This document shows, piece after piece, positions 9,642-19,438 of a stretch of DNA of 64,000 bases (position 1 is the first letter of the stretch; the number at the start of each line of letters is the position of its first letter). The stretch covers positions 29,797-93,796 of the forward strand of contig JAGXIO010000017.1 in the NCBI GenBank assembly GCA_024635555.1, read 5' to 3'. Below the pieces are notes generated by a model. It did not search any database. It was not told the DNA's origin and worked only from the letters and a program-made list of their open reading frames with translations. The stretch is from Saccharicrinis sp. (GTDB taxonomy: Bacteria; Bacteroidota; Bacteroidia; Bacteroidales; Marinilabiliaceae). The translations under genes were made by a program, and so were the position numbers.

Positions 9642-10733
9642 ATGAGCAACGATTTAAGTATCAATATAAGCCACATCAATAAGCTCGACGAAAACGAGTG
9701 GAATGATTTCCTTTTCAAATCATCAGATTCTACTTTCTTCTGCACCACAGGTTGGTGGAAGACTTATCAGGATGTGTACATATTACAAATCAGAAATGAG
9801 CAGCAGCAGCTTATGGCCGGCGTTCCTTTCCGTATTTTATCGGTGTTACCACTTTTAAAAAGATTTTTTAAAAGTGCATGGCTAGATTCCTCTGTCGTGG
9901 TGAGTGATGAGTATGATGAGAAGGTCAGGTATCACCTTAAAAAGGCCGCATTCGATTATTTGTTGGCCTACCTGAAAAAAAGGAGTGTGATAAACATGAC
10001 TATTTCTCCCAAGACCAGATCGCACGACGGTGAGCTGTTTAAAGAGATATTCGGGAATGTCGACAAATGTGCCACCTTTGTGGTCGATCTTAGTCTCGAT
10101 GAGCAAGCTATTTTTAAATCTTTTTCAAAGGGAAGAAAAAGCGCCATAAAAAAGGCACAAAAAATGGGTGTTGAAGTTAAAATATTGGAGGGGGCATCGG
10201 GTTTTTCTCTTCTTTCCGACTATTGTTATCTGGAAAATAAGCTTTTTGATAACAAGCAGAATTCATATTCTAATATCTACTTTAAATCGGAAGCTTATCT
10301 AAAAAAGTTGTTGTCCTCGGGTAATACCTATGTTGCGATGGCGTATTATGAAGATAAACCGGTGGCGGGAAGTATCATCGTAGCCCATTATAAGAGCTTG
10401 TATTACTATTTGGGCGCTTCTGATATTGAGCTTAATAGACTAACAAATGGAGCCTCATTGTTGAAGTATGAGAGCATATTGTATGGAAAGAAAAAAGGAT
10501 GTCAAGAATTTGATTTAGGTGGCATTCCATTTGTGGAACTTGATGCCTCGGATAGCCTATACGGCGTATATAAGTTTAAAAAAGATTTTGGGGGTGAGCG
10601 ACAAGAGTTCGACTGTAATAATTACACAATTCACCCTCGGCGTTATAAGCTCATTTGGAGATTAAGAAAGTTCGAATCGAATCCTTTAGCTCAAAAAGTG
10701 TATAGATTGTTAACTGGGGGTAAAGTTATTTAA
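9642..10733 (+). CDS. FemAB/GNAT-like acyltransferase, copy 2 (tandem paralogue)
   Basis: Collinear with the preceding CDS (STFFCTTGWWKTYQDVYILQIRN..., YLGASDIELNRLTNGASLLKYESILYGKKKGCQEFDLGGIP). Confidence 0.85.
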   Translation: MSNDLSINISHINKLDENEWNDFLFKSSDSTFFCTTGWWKTYQDVYILQIRNEQQQLMAGVPFRILSVLPLLKRFFKSAWLDSSVVVSDEYDEKVRYHLKKAAFDYLLAYLKKRSVINMTISPKTRSHDGELFKEIFGNVDKCATFVVDLSLDEQAIFKSFSKGRKSAIKKAQKMGVEVKILEGASGFSLLSDYCYLENKLFDNKQNSYSNIYFKSEAYLKKLLSSGNTYVAMAYYEDKPVAGSIIVAHYKSLYYYLGASDIELNRLTNGASLLKYESILYGKKKGCQEFDLGGIPFVELDASDSLYGVYKFKKDFGGERQEFDCNNYTIHPRRYKLIWRLRKFESNPLAQKVYRLLTGGKVI

Positions 10734-10799
10734 CCAGCAACAAACTATTAAGAATTTGAATTGGCCTCGGTCATGATTATTAAATAAATAAAATTTTCC

Positions 10800-11471
10800 A
10801 TGAAAAAAAATATATTAATATTAGCCCCTCATCCCGATGATGAAGTACTTGGCTGCGGAGGTATAATCCGTAAAAAATCAGAAAAGGGGCATCAGGTTTA
10901 TGTGCTGGTAGCCACGCGTGGATCGGCAAAGCGATACAGCGAAGAGCGCGTGGCCAATGTACGGAAGGAGGCTTTACTGGCTCATGCCATATTGGGAGTT
11001 ACCGAAACATTGTTTCTGGATTTTCCCGCGCCGGATTTGGATCAGGTGTCAAAGGCTGATATGTCGGGTGAAATTGCTCAAGTGTTAAAGAAATTTGAGA
11101 TAGAAGAGTTGTTTTTGCCACACCGTGGCGATATACACCATGATCATCAAGCTATTTTTAATGCCGGACTGGTTGCTGCACGTCCTGTGCATGGCAATAC
11201 CGTTAAAAGCATTTATGCCTACGAAACGCTATCCGAAACAGAATGGGCCGCACCGTTTGCCTCTGATGCTTTTATTCCCAATTATTTTGTGGATATTTCC
11301 GATAATTTTGCATCAAAGCTGGATGCCATGGTGCAGTTTAAAAGTCAAGTCAGGGAGTTTCCCAATTCGCGCTCTCTGCAAGCAATTGAAGCTTTGGCTA
11401 AGTATAGAGGTTGCACCGTTGGCGTTGACCGTGCCGAAGCATTTATGGTTATTCGTGTAATAGAAGATTGA
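10800..11471 (+). CDS. PIG-L family deacetylase
   Basis: LAPHPDDEVLGCGGIIRKK, PHRGDIHHDHQA. Confidence 0.95.
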   Translation: MKKNILILAPHPDDEVLGCGGIIRKKSEKGHQVYVLVATRGSAKRYSEERVANVRKEALLAHAILGVTETLFLDFPAPDLDQVSKADMSGEIAQVLKKFEIEELFLPHRGDIHHDHQAIFNAGLVAARPVHGNTVKSIYAYETLSETEWAAPFASDAFIPNYFVDISDNFASKLDAMVQFKSQVREFPNSRSLQAIEALAKYRGCTVGVDRAEAFMVIRVIED

Positions 11472-11600
11472 GTTGGTGTAAAAAATAAAATTACAAACAA
11501 ATATTTAACCGATTGCAATACGAAAAACATTATATTCGGTATTAGAAGTCTCATTTAAAACGACTCAATAATTCAGTTATTAATCTAAAAACTTACTACC

Positions 11601-11825
11601 ATGAAAGATAAATTTATTACAGCTCTGGCCGAGGCGCTCGAAATGGAAGACAATGAAATTAAAATGGAAGATACCTTTAGAGATTACGATACCTACGACT
11701 CACTCTCGGAGCTCTCTATTTTAGCCATGCTTGATTCTGATTTTGGTATCGAACTCGAAATGAACGAATATAATACGTATTTAACCGTGGGAGATTTGTA
11801 CAAGCGTGTTTCTTCCAGTAAATAA
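11601..11825 (+). CDS. Acyl carrier protein
   Basis: 74 aa acidic protein with phosphopantetheine-site-like YDSLSELSILAMLDSDFG. Confidence 0.9.
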   Translation: MKDKFITALAEALEMEDNEIKMEDTFRDYDTYDSLSELSILAMLDSDFGIELEMNEYNTYLTVGDLYKRVSSSK

Positions 11826-11834
11826 CCTATAAAC

Positions 11835-12893
11835 ATGGCACTCTTTTCTTTTAACAATATAGGTATTTCCGGAATGTCCGGTGCTGTACCTAAAAATGTA
11901 ATCAACAACTACGAATACGACGTGTTTTTTCCTAAGGAAGAAATAAAAGAAGTGGTGGATAAAATAGGGGTGAAGGAACGGCGGTTTGCAGATGAAAATA
12001 CTTGCGCCTCCGATTTGTGCTACGCCGCTGCTGAAGACCTCCTTAATGGGATGAATGTAAACCGCGACGAAATTGATCTCTTAATTTTTATCTCCCAAAC
12101 TCCTGATTACCGGATGCCAGCCACTTCCATTCTATTGCAAAATAGGTTGGGATTGTCCAGGTCGGCCATTGCCTTTGATATTAGCTTGGGTTGTTCTGCC
12201 TTTTTGTATGGCCTATCCGTAGCTTATTCGATGATTGCTTCCGGAGCAGTTAAAAAAGCCCTTATACTGGATGGCGAAACTAGGTCGAAAGTATATTCGC
12301 AAAAGGATCGTAAAACGGCCTTCTTGTTCGGCGATGCTGGTATAGCTGCGTTGATAGAAAAAAATGATAAGTTTGGCACCAGCTGGTTCTCGTTGAACTC
12401 CGATGGAGAACGTGAAGACCTGATAAAAATACCCGCTGGTGGATATCGAAACATGTCAAGTGCAGAAACGCTAAAAGAAAAGGTGGTGGATGAGTATGGT
12501 AACATGCGATCCGACGAGCATGGATATATGAATGGAGCTGATGTGTTTAACTTTGTTTTGCGTGAAATACCCAAGGATTTTAAACGTTTGGTGGAATATG
12601 CCGGTGTGGATACCTCTACTGTAGATTATTTTGTGTTTCATCAGGCCAATCAATACATCAACGGACTGGTTGCTAAAAAATTAAAGTTAGCAGATGAAAA
12701 AATTCCATCAACGGTTCATAAGTATGGAAATACTTCATCTGTATCTATTCCTCTAACTATTGTGTCGGAATTAAAAGATAAACTCAATAAGCATTCTCGC
12801 CTATTGCTTTGCGGCTTCGGCGTAGGCCTGTCTTGGGGAACTGCCATTATTGATGTGGACAACTGTTACGTAGGAAACGTGGTGGAAGTATAG
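11835..12893 (+). CDS. 3-oxoacyl-ACP synthase III (FabH/KAS III) family
   Basis: Cys-His-Asn set visible: DISLGCSAFLYGL, FHQANQYI, GNTSSVSIP. Confidence 0.95.
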   Translation: MALFSFNNIGISGMSGAVPKNVINNYEYDVFFPKEEIKEVVDKIGVKERRFADENTCASDLCYAAAEDLLNGMNVNRDEIDLLIFISQTPDYRMPATSILLQNRLGLSRSAIAFDISLGCSAFLYGLSVAYSMIASGAVKKALILDGETRSKVYSQKDRKTAFLFGDAGIAALIEKNDKFGTSWFSLNSDGEREDLIKIPAGGYRNMSSAETLKEKVVDEYGNMRSDEHGYMNGADVFNFVLREIPKDFKRLVEYAGVDTSTVDYFVFHQANQYINGLVAKKLKLADEKIPSTVHKYGNTSSVSIPLTIVSELKDKLNKHSRLLLCGFGVGLSWGTAIIDVDNCYVGNVVEV

Positions 12894-12985
12894 TGGCTGA
12901 TGGCTGGTAGCTGATGGCTGATGGCTAATGGCCGATAGCTGATGGCCGGTAGCTGATAGCTTATGGCATTTAGCCAATGGCTGCT
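12894..12985. repeat. Degenerate tandem repeat (tggctgatggctga-like)
   Basis: tggctgatggctggtagctgatggctgatggctaatggccgatagctgatggccggtagctgatagcttatggc. Confidence 0.85.
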
Positions 12986-13034
12986 CGAGATAAACCAACA
13001 AACCAATGCTTGTGATAGACATGCTGTAAATCAA

Positions 13035-13088
13035 GCCCCAACGGGGCGCAGTCTAATAACCTAGGGTAAGCGCAGCGCAGCCCTAGGT
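13035..13088. repeat. Hairpin-rich REP-like element
   Basis: gccccaacggggc palindrome followed by acctagggtaagcgcagcgcagccctaggt palindrome. Confidence 0.7.
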
Positions 13089-13313
13089 ATTTAACGCAAT
13101 GTAAATCGGCACAAGCATAAAGTTGTTATTTGCACACCCTTGTTTTGTGCCGCAAATGCATGATGTTGTTTAGTGGATATTTCGTTACAAATTCCGCAGT
13201 ATTGTGGGACCGGTTCTCAGGGTAAGGGAATAAAACTAATTGTGTAAGCATTTTTAATTCTTCGTACTCTTATACTAATCTGGCTTGCCAAAATCAATAT
13301 CTAATCCATCAAT

Positions 13314-14081
13314 ATGAATAAAACACCTTTTACCCTGCACAACAAGGTAATTGTAATTACTGGTGCCTCTTCGGGTATCGGTAGGCAATGTGCCATTACA
13401 TGCAGCCAGATGGGAGCTGCTGTTGCGTTGCTTGGTAGGGATGCCGATCGCTTAAACGACACCTTGCAGGCAATGGAAAATATATCTAAGCATAAAACGT
13501 TTCCATTTGATTTATGCGATTTTGAGCAAGCAGCGGCAAGCATTAAGGATATCAGTACCCAATTTGGTCAAATAAGCGGCCTAATAAATTGTGCCGGAAT
13601 ATCTACAACCCTACCCATAAATGCCGTATCTACGGATAAAATGGAAACGTTTTTCAGAACCAATGTATTGGGATCGTTAAACTTAACTAAGCTGGTGGTT
13701 AGTGCATCAAACTTCTCGAAGCAAGGAGGTAGTGTTATTTTTATTAGTTCGGTGATGGGTGTGGTGGGGGCCAAAGGGAAAACCTTGTACTCCATGACAA
13801 AAGGAGCCTTGGTTTCAGCTGCCAAGTCATTGGCGGTTGAATTAGCACCCAGAAGTATTAGAGTAAATTCGGTTGCACCTGGCGTGGTACAAACCCCCAT
13901 GTCGCAATCGGCCATTTATTCCAGAAATCAAGAAGCCCTCGATTACGTAACAAACCAGCATCCCTTGGGGCTCGGCTTACCCGAAGATGTGGCCAACGCC
14001 TGCGTATTCCTGTTAAGTGATGCTTCGCGCTGGATCACCGGTACCAATTTAGTGGTAGATGGAGGCTACCTGGCCAAATAG
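13314..14081 (+). CDS. SDR family oxidoreductase (FabG-like)
   Basis: ITGASSGIGRQ, NCAG, YSMTKGAL (YxxxK), VAPGVVQTPM. Confidence 0.95.
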   Translation: MNKTPFTLHNKVIVITGASSGIGRQCAITCSQMGAAVALLGRDADRLNDTLQAMENISKHKTFPFDLCDFEQAAASIKDISTQFGQISGLINCAGISTTLPINAVSTDKMETFFRTNVLGSLNLTKLVVSASNFSKQGGSVIFISSVMGVVGAKGKTLYSMTKGALVSAAKSLAVELAPRSIRVNSVAPGVVQTPMSQSAIYSRNQEALDYVTNQHPLGLGLPEDVANACVFLLSDASRWITGTNLVVDGGYLAK

Positions 14082-14361
14082 CGTGATGAAAACAAAACAA
14101 TTCTCTTTTAAAATGTGGATATTTTCCGTCTTAACCTTAAAGAGGACTTTTGCTCTCTCCAATTTCGGTAACACTATTTTTATTAGATTATCACTTAATC
14201 AATTTTACTAAGCTGTAAAACAAAGCCCCTTTAGGGGTTTGGGGTAATCATGAAAGAGTATTAAAAAAACTGGGAGTTTTCTTAGATGTCCTATTTAAGA
14301 AAAAGTTAGAAATGCTAAATTCAACTTCTGCAATCAAAATACAAAAAACCATTCATTTTTT

Positions 14362-15015
14362 ATGACAGACCTTATTATTATCGGTGCTGGTGGACATGCA
14401 GCCGAAATAAACGACTATATATGTTTTGCACAGCTAGAATCCGATGTGCAGCAAATTCAAATCAAAGGATTTATAGACGATAACCCAAATAGCTATCAAG
14501 CCTATCAATTCTCAGCCCCGTATCTGGGAACTATAAAAGATCATGTTATATCCAAAAATGCATCTTATTTGATGGCCATTGCGAACCTCAATTATAGAAG
14601 ACCTATTATAGAACGTTTTGTGGAGAATGGTGCAACTTTCATTTCTTTCGTTCATAAAACAGCCTACATATCTCCCTCGGCCGTTATAGGTAATGGTTCC
14701 ATAATTGGCCCTAATGTAAATATTGGCCCTAATGTAAAAATAGGAGAGTTTAATTTAATCAATTCCCGATGCAGCTTAGGGCACGATACACAAATGGGCA
14801 ACTATAATTTCATTAGTCCCAATGTTTGTTTCTCAGGTTTTACAGCTATTGGGCACGAAAATTTATTCGGAATAAATAGTGTTACCATACCCCATATTTC
14901 CGTAGGCCATAACAATAAAATTGCCGCAGGTATGGTACTCGACCAAAATGTTAAAGATGATGAGGTGGTGTTTTATCGCTTCAAAGAAAAAATAATAGCA
15001 GTTCCAAAAAAATAA
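14362..15015 (+). CDS. Sugar O/N-acetyltransferase, NeuD/PglD-like left-handed beta-helix
   Basis: IIIGAGGHAAEI N-term and hexapeptide repeats (VIGNGSIIGPNVNIGPNVKIGEFNLINSRCSLGHD). Confidence 0.93.
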   Translation: MTDLIIIGAGGHAAEINDYICFAQLESDVQQIQIKGFIDDNPNSYQAYQFSAPYLGTIKDHVISKNASYLMAIANLNYRRPIIERFVENGATFISFVHKTAYISPSAVIGNGSIIGPNVNIGPNVKIGEFNLINSRCSLGHDTQMGNYNFISPNVCFSGFTAIGHENLFGINSVTIPHISVGHNNKIAAGMVLDQNVKDDEVVFYRFKEKIIAVPKK

Positions 15016-15022
15016 AAATAAG

Positions 15023-16162
15023 ATGAGCCAAACCGAACGAGTTTATTTATCAAGTCCCCATATGTCGGGGCACGAGCAAAAATATATACAACAAGCTTTT
15101 GAGCAAAACTGGATTGCTCCACTGGGACCCAATGTAAATGCCTTTGAAGATACCCTGGCTAATTATTGTGGTGTAAAACATGCCGCAGTGCTTAGTTCGG
15201 GCACTGCAGCACTTCATTTAGCACTTATTATGTTGGACGTAAAGGCGGGTGATGAGGTGCTGGTGTCAACTTTTACTTTTTCTGCTACGGTAAATCCAAT
15301 TGTTTATCAAAGTGCCAAACCCGTGTTTATTGATAGTGAACCGGATACCTGGAACATGGATCCTCAGCTACTAGAGCAGGCACTCAAGGAACGGGTCGCA
15401 AATAATACCTTACAAAAAGTAAAAGCTATTGTTGTGGTTCATCTTTACGGGATGCCCGCCAAAATGGATCAGATTATGGAGGTAGCCAATCGGTACGGGG
15501 TGCCGGTAATTGAAGATGCCGCCGAAGCGCTAGGGAGTAAATACAAAGGTAAACCCTTAGGCTCCTTTGGTAAATTGTCCATACTTTCATTTAACGGTAA
15601 TAAAATAATTACCACTTCGGGCGGTGGTGCCTTGCTGTGTAACGAGGAAGAGTATGCCATTAAAGCCCGTTTTTTGGCTACACAAGCCCGCGACCAGGCC
15701 CCGCATTATCAGCATAGCCAAATTGGTTACAACTATCGGATGAGTAATGTGCTTGCCGGAATTGGCAGAGGACAGATGGAAGTGATAGATAAAAGAGTGG
15801 AAAAGAGAATAGAGAATTATAATTTTTATAAATCTAGTTTTAAAAGTATCGAAGCAATACAATTTCCTGATCTCCCGGGAACCGATTATTTCTCAAACCG
15901 TTGGCTAACAACCTTCCTAATAGATAAGGATAAAACAGAAGTTACCTATTCTCAGATTCAAGAAGCACTTGAAAAGTACAATATCGAATCGCGTCCTTTG
16001 TGGAAACCCATGCATTTACAACCCATTTTTAATATTTATGAGGCATACATGAATGGAACTTCCGAAAATCTTTTTGCCTCTGGTATCTGCATACCCAGCG
16101 GATCCAACCTTGCCGATGCGCAACGCACGCAAGTGGTGGAAGTAATAAGGCAATGCTTTTAA
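15023..16162 (+). CDS. DegT/DnrJ/EryC1 aminotransferase (PglE-like)
   Basis: SSPHMSGHEQKYIQQAFEQNWIAPLGPNVNAFE, EDAAEALGSKYKGKPLGSFGKLSILSFNGNKIITTSGGGAL. Confidence 0.95.
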   Translation: MSQTERVYLSSPHMSGHEQKYIQQAFEQNWIAPLGPNVNAFEDTLANYCGVKHAAVLSSGTAALHLALIMLDVKAGDEVLVSTFTFSATVNPIVYQSAKPVFIDSEPDTWNMDPQLLEQALKERVANNTLQKVKAIVVVHLYGMPAKMDQIMEVANRYGVPVIEDAAEALGSKYKGKPLGSFGKLSILSFNGNKIITTSGGGALLCNEEEYAIKARFLATQARDQAPHYQHSQIGYNYRMSNVLAGIGRGQMEVIDKRVEKRIENYNFYKSSFKSIEAIQFPDLPGTDYFSNRWLTTFLIDKDKTEVTYSQIQEALEKYNIESRPLWKPMHLQPIFNIYEAYMNGTSENLFASGICIPSGSNLADAQRTQVVEVIRQCF

Positions 16163-16206
16163 AAATAGGATTATTTTAATATTTTTGGTGTCATAATTAC
16201 AGCAGG

Positions 16207-17223
16207 ATGAATAAAACGAAACTCATAAAAAAAACGGGGATACATAAACTATTCAAACCATTTTATGGAGGTATTGGTCATGCTATCATGTTTCATAGGG
16301 TTTATAACGACAATAAAAAGTTAATTACCGGTGGGCTACAAGTTACTAGCGATTATATGGAACAGGTAATCACTTATTATAAAAATAATGACATTGACAT
16401 TGTTTCGTTGGATGAGTTTTATAAAAGGATAACAAGTAAGGAGAAATCGAAACGATTTGTAACTTTTACTTTTGATGATGGATATTTGGATAACCTGACC
16501 CATGCACTGCCCGTATTTGAAAAATACGATGCGCCCTTTTCGGTTTTTGTTTGCACCGGATATATCGATAAAACAGCGTTTCTATGGTGGTATCTCCTCG
16601 AAGAAATCATGTTTAAACAGAATTGCCTTAAGTTTTGTTATAACAATCAAGAATATATTTTTAAAACTGAAACGGAGGAAGAAAAAAGAGTTGCTTTTGG
16701 AAAGATTAAAACTTTAATTTTGGAGTGTACCAATGTATCTGATTATAATGCACTGATGCAGCTTATTTTAAAGGGTTCTGATGTGAGACCCTTTGAGCTG
16801 AACGATAAATTGATATTAACTTTAGAACAAACAAAAAAATTAAGTGAGCATCCCTTAGTTACCTTGGGTGCACATACACTCAATCATATGGCATTAAGTG
16901 CAATGAGTACAGAAGATGTATATACAGAAATTCAGGGATCAATAGCGCGGTTAAAAGAGATAATAGGTAAAAATATTGAATACTTTGCATATCCCTATGG
17001 TACCACTGTGGAAGCGGGTGAGCGAGAATTTGAAATAGCAGGTAAATGTAATCTAAAAATGGCGTTCACAACGCAACGCAAGAATATCTCGCGTAAGCAG
17101 TCGAAAAATATTTTTTCTATACCCCGGGTTGGGATTAATCCCAGAATGGAAGTAGATCATATCGATTTGTATATGAGTGGATTTAGCGTATTTAAAGATA
17201 GTTTGGGCAACTTGTCTTTCTAA
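16207..17223 (+). CDS. Polysaccharide deacetylase (NodB homology)
   Basis: VTFTFDDGYLDNLTHALPVFEKYDAPFSVFVCTGY, GAHTLNHMAL. Confidence 0.93.
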   Translation: MNKTKLIKKTGIHKLFKPFYGGIGHAIMFHRVYNDNKKLITGGLQVTSDYMEQVITYYKNNDIDIVSLDEFYKRITSKEKSKRFVTFTFDDGYLDNLTHALPVFEKYDAPFSVFVCTGYIDKTAFLWWYLLEEIMFKQNCLKFCYNNQEYIFKTETEEEKRVAFGKIKTLILECTNVSDYNALMQLILKGSDVRPFELNDKLILTLEQTKKLSEHPLVTLGAHTLNHMALSAMSTEDVYTEIQGSIARLKEIIGKNIEYFAYPYGTTVEAGEREFEIAGKCNLKMAFTTQRKNISRKQSKNIFSIPRVGINPRMEVDHIDLYMSGFSVFKDSLGNLSF

Positions 17224-17247
17224 CTTTGAAGTAAAAAAACGTAAAAC

Positions 17248-17820
17248 ATGAAAACACCACAAGAGTATATTTTGATGCTATTTAATGCCATACGTTGCAT
17301 TCCGCATTTAATTCTTTTTGTTCTTCATAAAAACAAACCGATTATAAAGGCTGATATGGCAAGGAGTTTGGAAAATATGGGACTAAATTTTAATGTGTAC
17401 TTTGGTTTGTTATATCTACTTTCGTTTTGCAGAGAGTTCAGGAATTTATTTTATTATAGAACACGACCCTACTCCTTTTTCCTCAATTATATTTGTCGTT
17501 CCGAATCCACCTTGTTTATTCAAACAAAAACGATTGGTGGAGGACTTAAAATAATACACGGTTTTGCAACGGCCATCGGTGCCGTATCAATAGGTGAAAA
17601 TTGCACTGTATATCAACAGGTTACCATTGGTGGTACCGATGATGGAGCTCCTACCATAGGCGATAATGTGCAAATTTTTGCCGGAGCAGTTGTGTTCGGG
17701 AAAATTACCATAGGAAATAATGTAACCATTGGTGCCAATGCAACAGTTTTCACCAACGTGCCGGATAATTCGAGTGTGCTACCGGGCACTTCAAAAATTT
17801 TTCAATGGAATAAGCCTTAA
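17248..17820 (+). CDS. Serine acetyltransferase-like hexapeptide protein
   Basis: GGGLKIIHGFATAIGAVSIGENCTVYQQVTIGG...PTIGDNVQIFAGAVVFGKITIGNNVTIGANATV. Confidence 0.9.
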   Translation: MKTPQEYILMLFNAIRCIPHLILFVLHKNKPIIKADMARSLENMGLNFNVYFGLLYLLSFCREFRNLFYYRTRPYSFFLNYICRSESTLFIQTKTIGGGLKIIHGFATAIGAVSIGENCTVYQQVTIGGTDDGAPTIGDNVQIFAGAVVFGKITIGNNVTIGANATVFTNVPDNSSVLPGTSKIFQWNKP

Positions 17821-19272
17821 ATGTTATTTAACTCTCTCGATTTTGCGATTTTTCTGCCGGTCGTATTCGTCTTATACTGGTTCGTATTTAACCGAAATTT
17901 GAAACTACAAAATTTATTAATTGTAGCCGCAAGTTATGTTTTTTACGGTTGGTGGGATTATCGGTTCTTATCATTGATTTTTCTGAGTACCATGGTTGAT
18001 TTTTTGGTGGGAAGTAGATTAGCAGGAGAAGAGGAAGATAGAAATCGTAAGGTGTTGCTGTGGATTAGCATTGTTTTTAATCTCGGATTTCTCGGATTTT
18101 TCAAATATTATAATTTCTTTCTGGATAACTTCATCTCCGCTTTTAGTCTTTTGGGTGGAACGTTTACAGCAGGTTCGTTAAAAATTATACTTCCCGTGGG
18201 TATCAGTTTTTATACATTTCAAACAATGAGTTACACCATTGATGTGTACCAAAAGAAACTGAAACCAACTAAGGATTTTATTGCTTTTTCGGCTTTTGTT
18301 AGCTTTTTCCCTCAACTGGTAGCTGGACCTATCGAAAGGGCTTCCAATTTACTCCCTCAGTTTTATTCTAAACGAAACTTCGAATACAGTAAAGCTGCGG
18401 ATGGTATGCGACAAATACTTTGGGGTTTATTCAAAAAGGTGGTTATTGCAGATAACTGCGCCGAATTTGCCAATCAAATTTTCAATAACTCTGCACAGAT
18501 GAATGGAAGTGCCCTGATGTTAGGTGCTTTGTTTTTCACCTTTCAAATTTATGGCGATTTTTCGGGTTACTCCGATATTGCTATCGGTACATCGCGCTTA
18601 TTTGGTTTCGATTTAATGCGAAACTTTGCATACCCCTATTTCTCGCGAGATATAGCCGAATTTTGGCGCCGATGGCATATTTCGCTCTCAACATGGTTTC
18701 GCGATTATTTGTACATCCCTTTGGGTGGTAGCCGCGGGGGTACATGGATGAAAGTTAGAAACATCTTTATTATTTTTGTGGTAAGCGGATTTTGGCATGG
18801 TGCAAATTGGACTTTCGTAATATGGGGTCTTCTAAATGCTATTTATTTTCTACCCTTGCTACTTACTCAAAATAACAGGAATAATTTAGGCGTAGTTGCA
18901 CAGGATAGACGTTTACCATCGCTCAAGGATTTTTTTGCCATACTCACTACTTTTTTACTTACCGTTTTTGCATGGGTTTTTTTTAGAGCTCAAAGTGTAA
19001 CGCACGCTTTAGATTATTTAGGTGGAATTTTTTCAAAGACTTTATTCCAGATGCCTAACTTTTTTAATTTGCATGGGGCTTTATTAACCATTGTACTCAC
19101 TATATTAGCTGTAATGGTGGAGTGGGTAGCGCGTCGTGAGCAATTTGCTCTAGGTGGTATAGGTCAAATAAATAACAGGTGGCTGCGTTGGACGATATAT
19201 GGTCTGGTTATTTTTGTAATTGGTGTTTACATGAGAACAGAAGAAAGCCCTTTTATTTATTTTCAGTTTTAG
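17821..19272 (+). CDS. MBOAT family O-acyltransferase (AlgI-like)
   Basis: GDFSGYSDIAIGTSRLFGFDL, FWRRWHISLSTWFRDYLYIPLGGSRGG, VSGFWHGANWTFVIWG. Confidence 0.97.
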   Translation: MLFNSLDFAIFLPVVFVLYWFVFNRNLKLQNLLIVAASYVFYGWWDYRFLSLIFLSTMVDFLVGSRLAGEEEDRNRKVLLWISIVFNLGFLGFFKYYNFFLDNFISAFSLLGGTFTAGSLKIILPVGISFYTFQTMSYTIDVYQKKLKPTKDFIAFSAFVSFFPQLVAGPIERASNLLPQFYSKRNFEYSKAADGMRQILWGLFKKVVIADNCAEFANQIFNNSAQMNGSALMLGALFFTFQIYGDFSGYSDIAIGTSRLFGFDLMRNFAYPYFSRDIAEFWRRWHISLSTWFRDYLYIPLGGSRGGTWMKVRNIFIIFVVSGFWHGANWTFVIWGLLNAIYFLPLLLTQNNRNNLGVVAQDRRLPSLKDFFAILTTFLLTVFAWVFFRAQSVTHALDYLGGIFSKTLFQMPNFFNLHGALLTIVLTILAVMVEWVARREQFALGGIGQINNRWLRWTIYGLVIFVIGVYMRTEESPFIYFQF

Positions 19273-19288
19273 TAAATTATTCACAATA

Positions 19289-19412
19289 CATGAAACGAGC
19301 CCCCGAAGGGTCGGGGCAGGCTATGAGAGTTGCTTCTCACAAAACCTGTCCCGCCTTAGCGGGAGGGGAATGATTGTAATGGCGAGTTCCCCGTCTGCGC
19401 CGGGCAGGCATA
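19289..19412 (+). repeat. Interspersed repeat, copy 1 (inverted partner at 41338-41430)
   Basis: catgaaacgagc...gggcaggctatgagagt...ctcaca...ggcgagt...; the 17-nt core is identical to the reverse complement of 41402-41418. Confidence 0.75.
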
Positions 19413-19438
19413 TGGCAAATGAAATTAATTATAAGCAT

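Noticed and set aside
19179-19373. 64-aa ORF overlapping the MBOAT 3' end
   Set aside because: Overlaps the MBOAT frame and runs into the dispersed repeat; no supporting features
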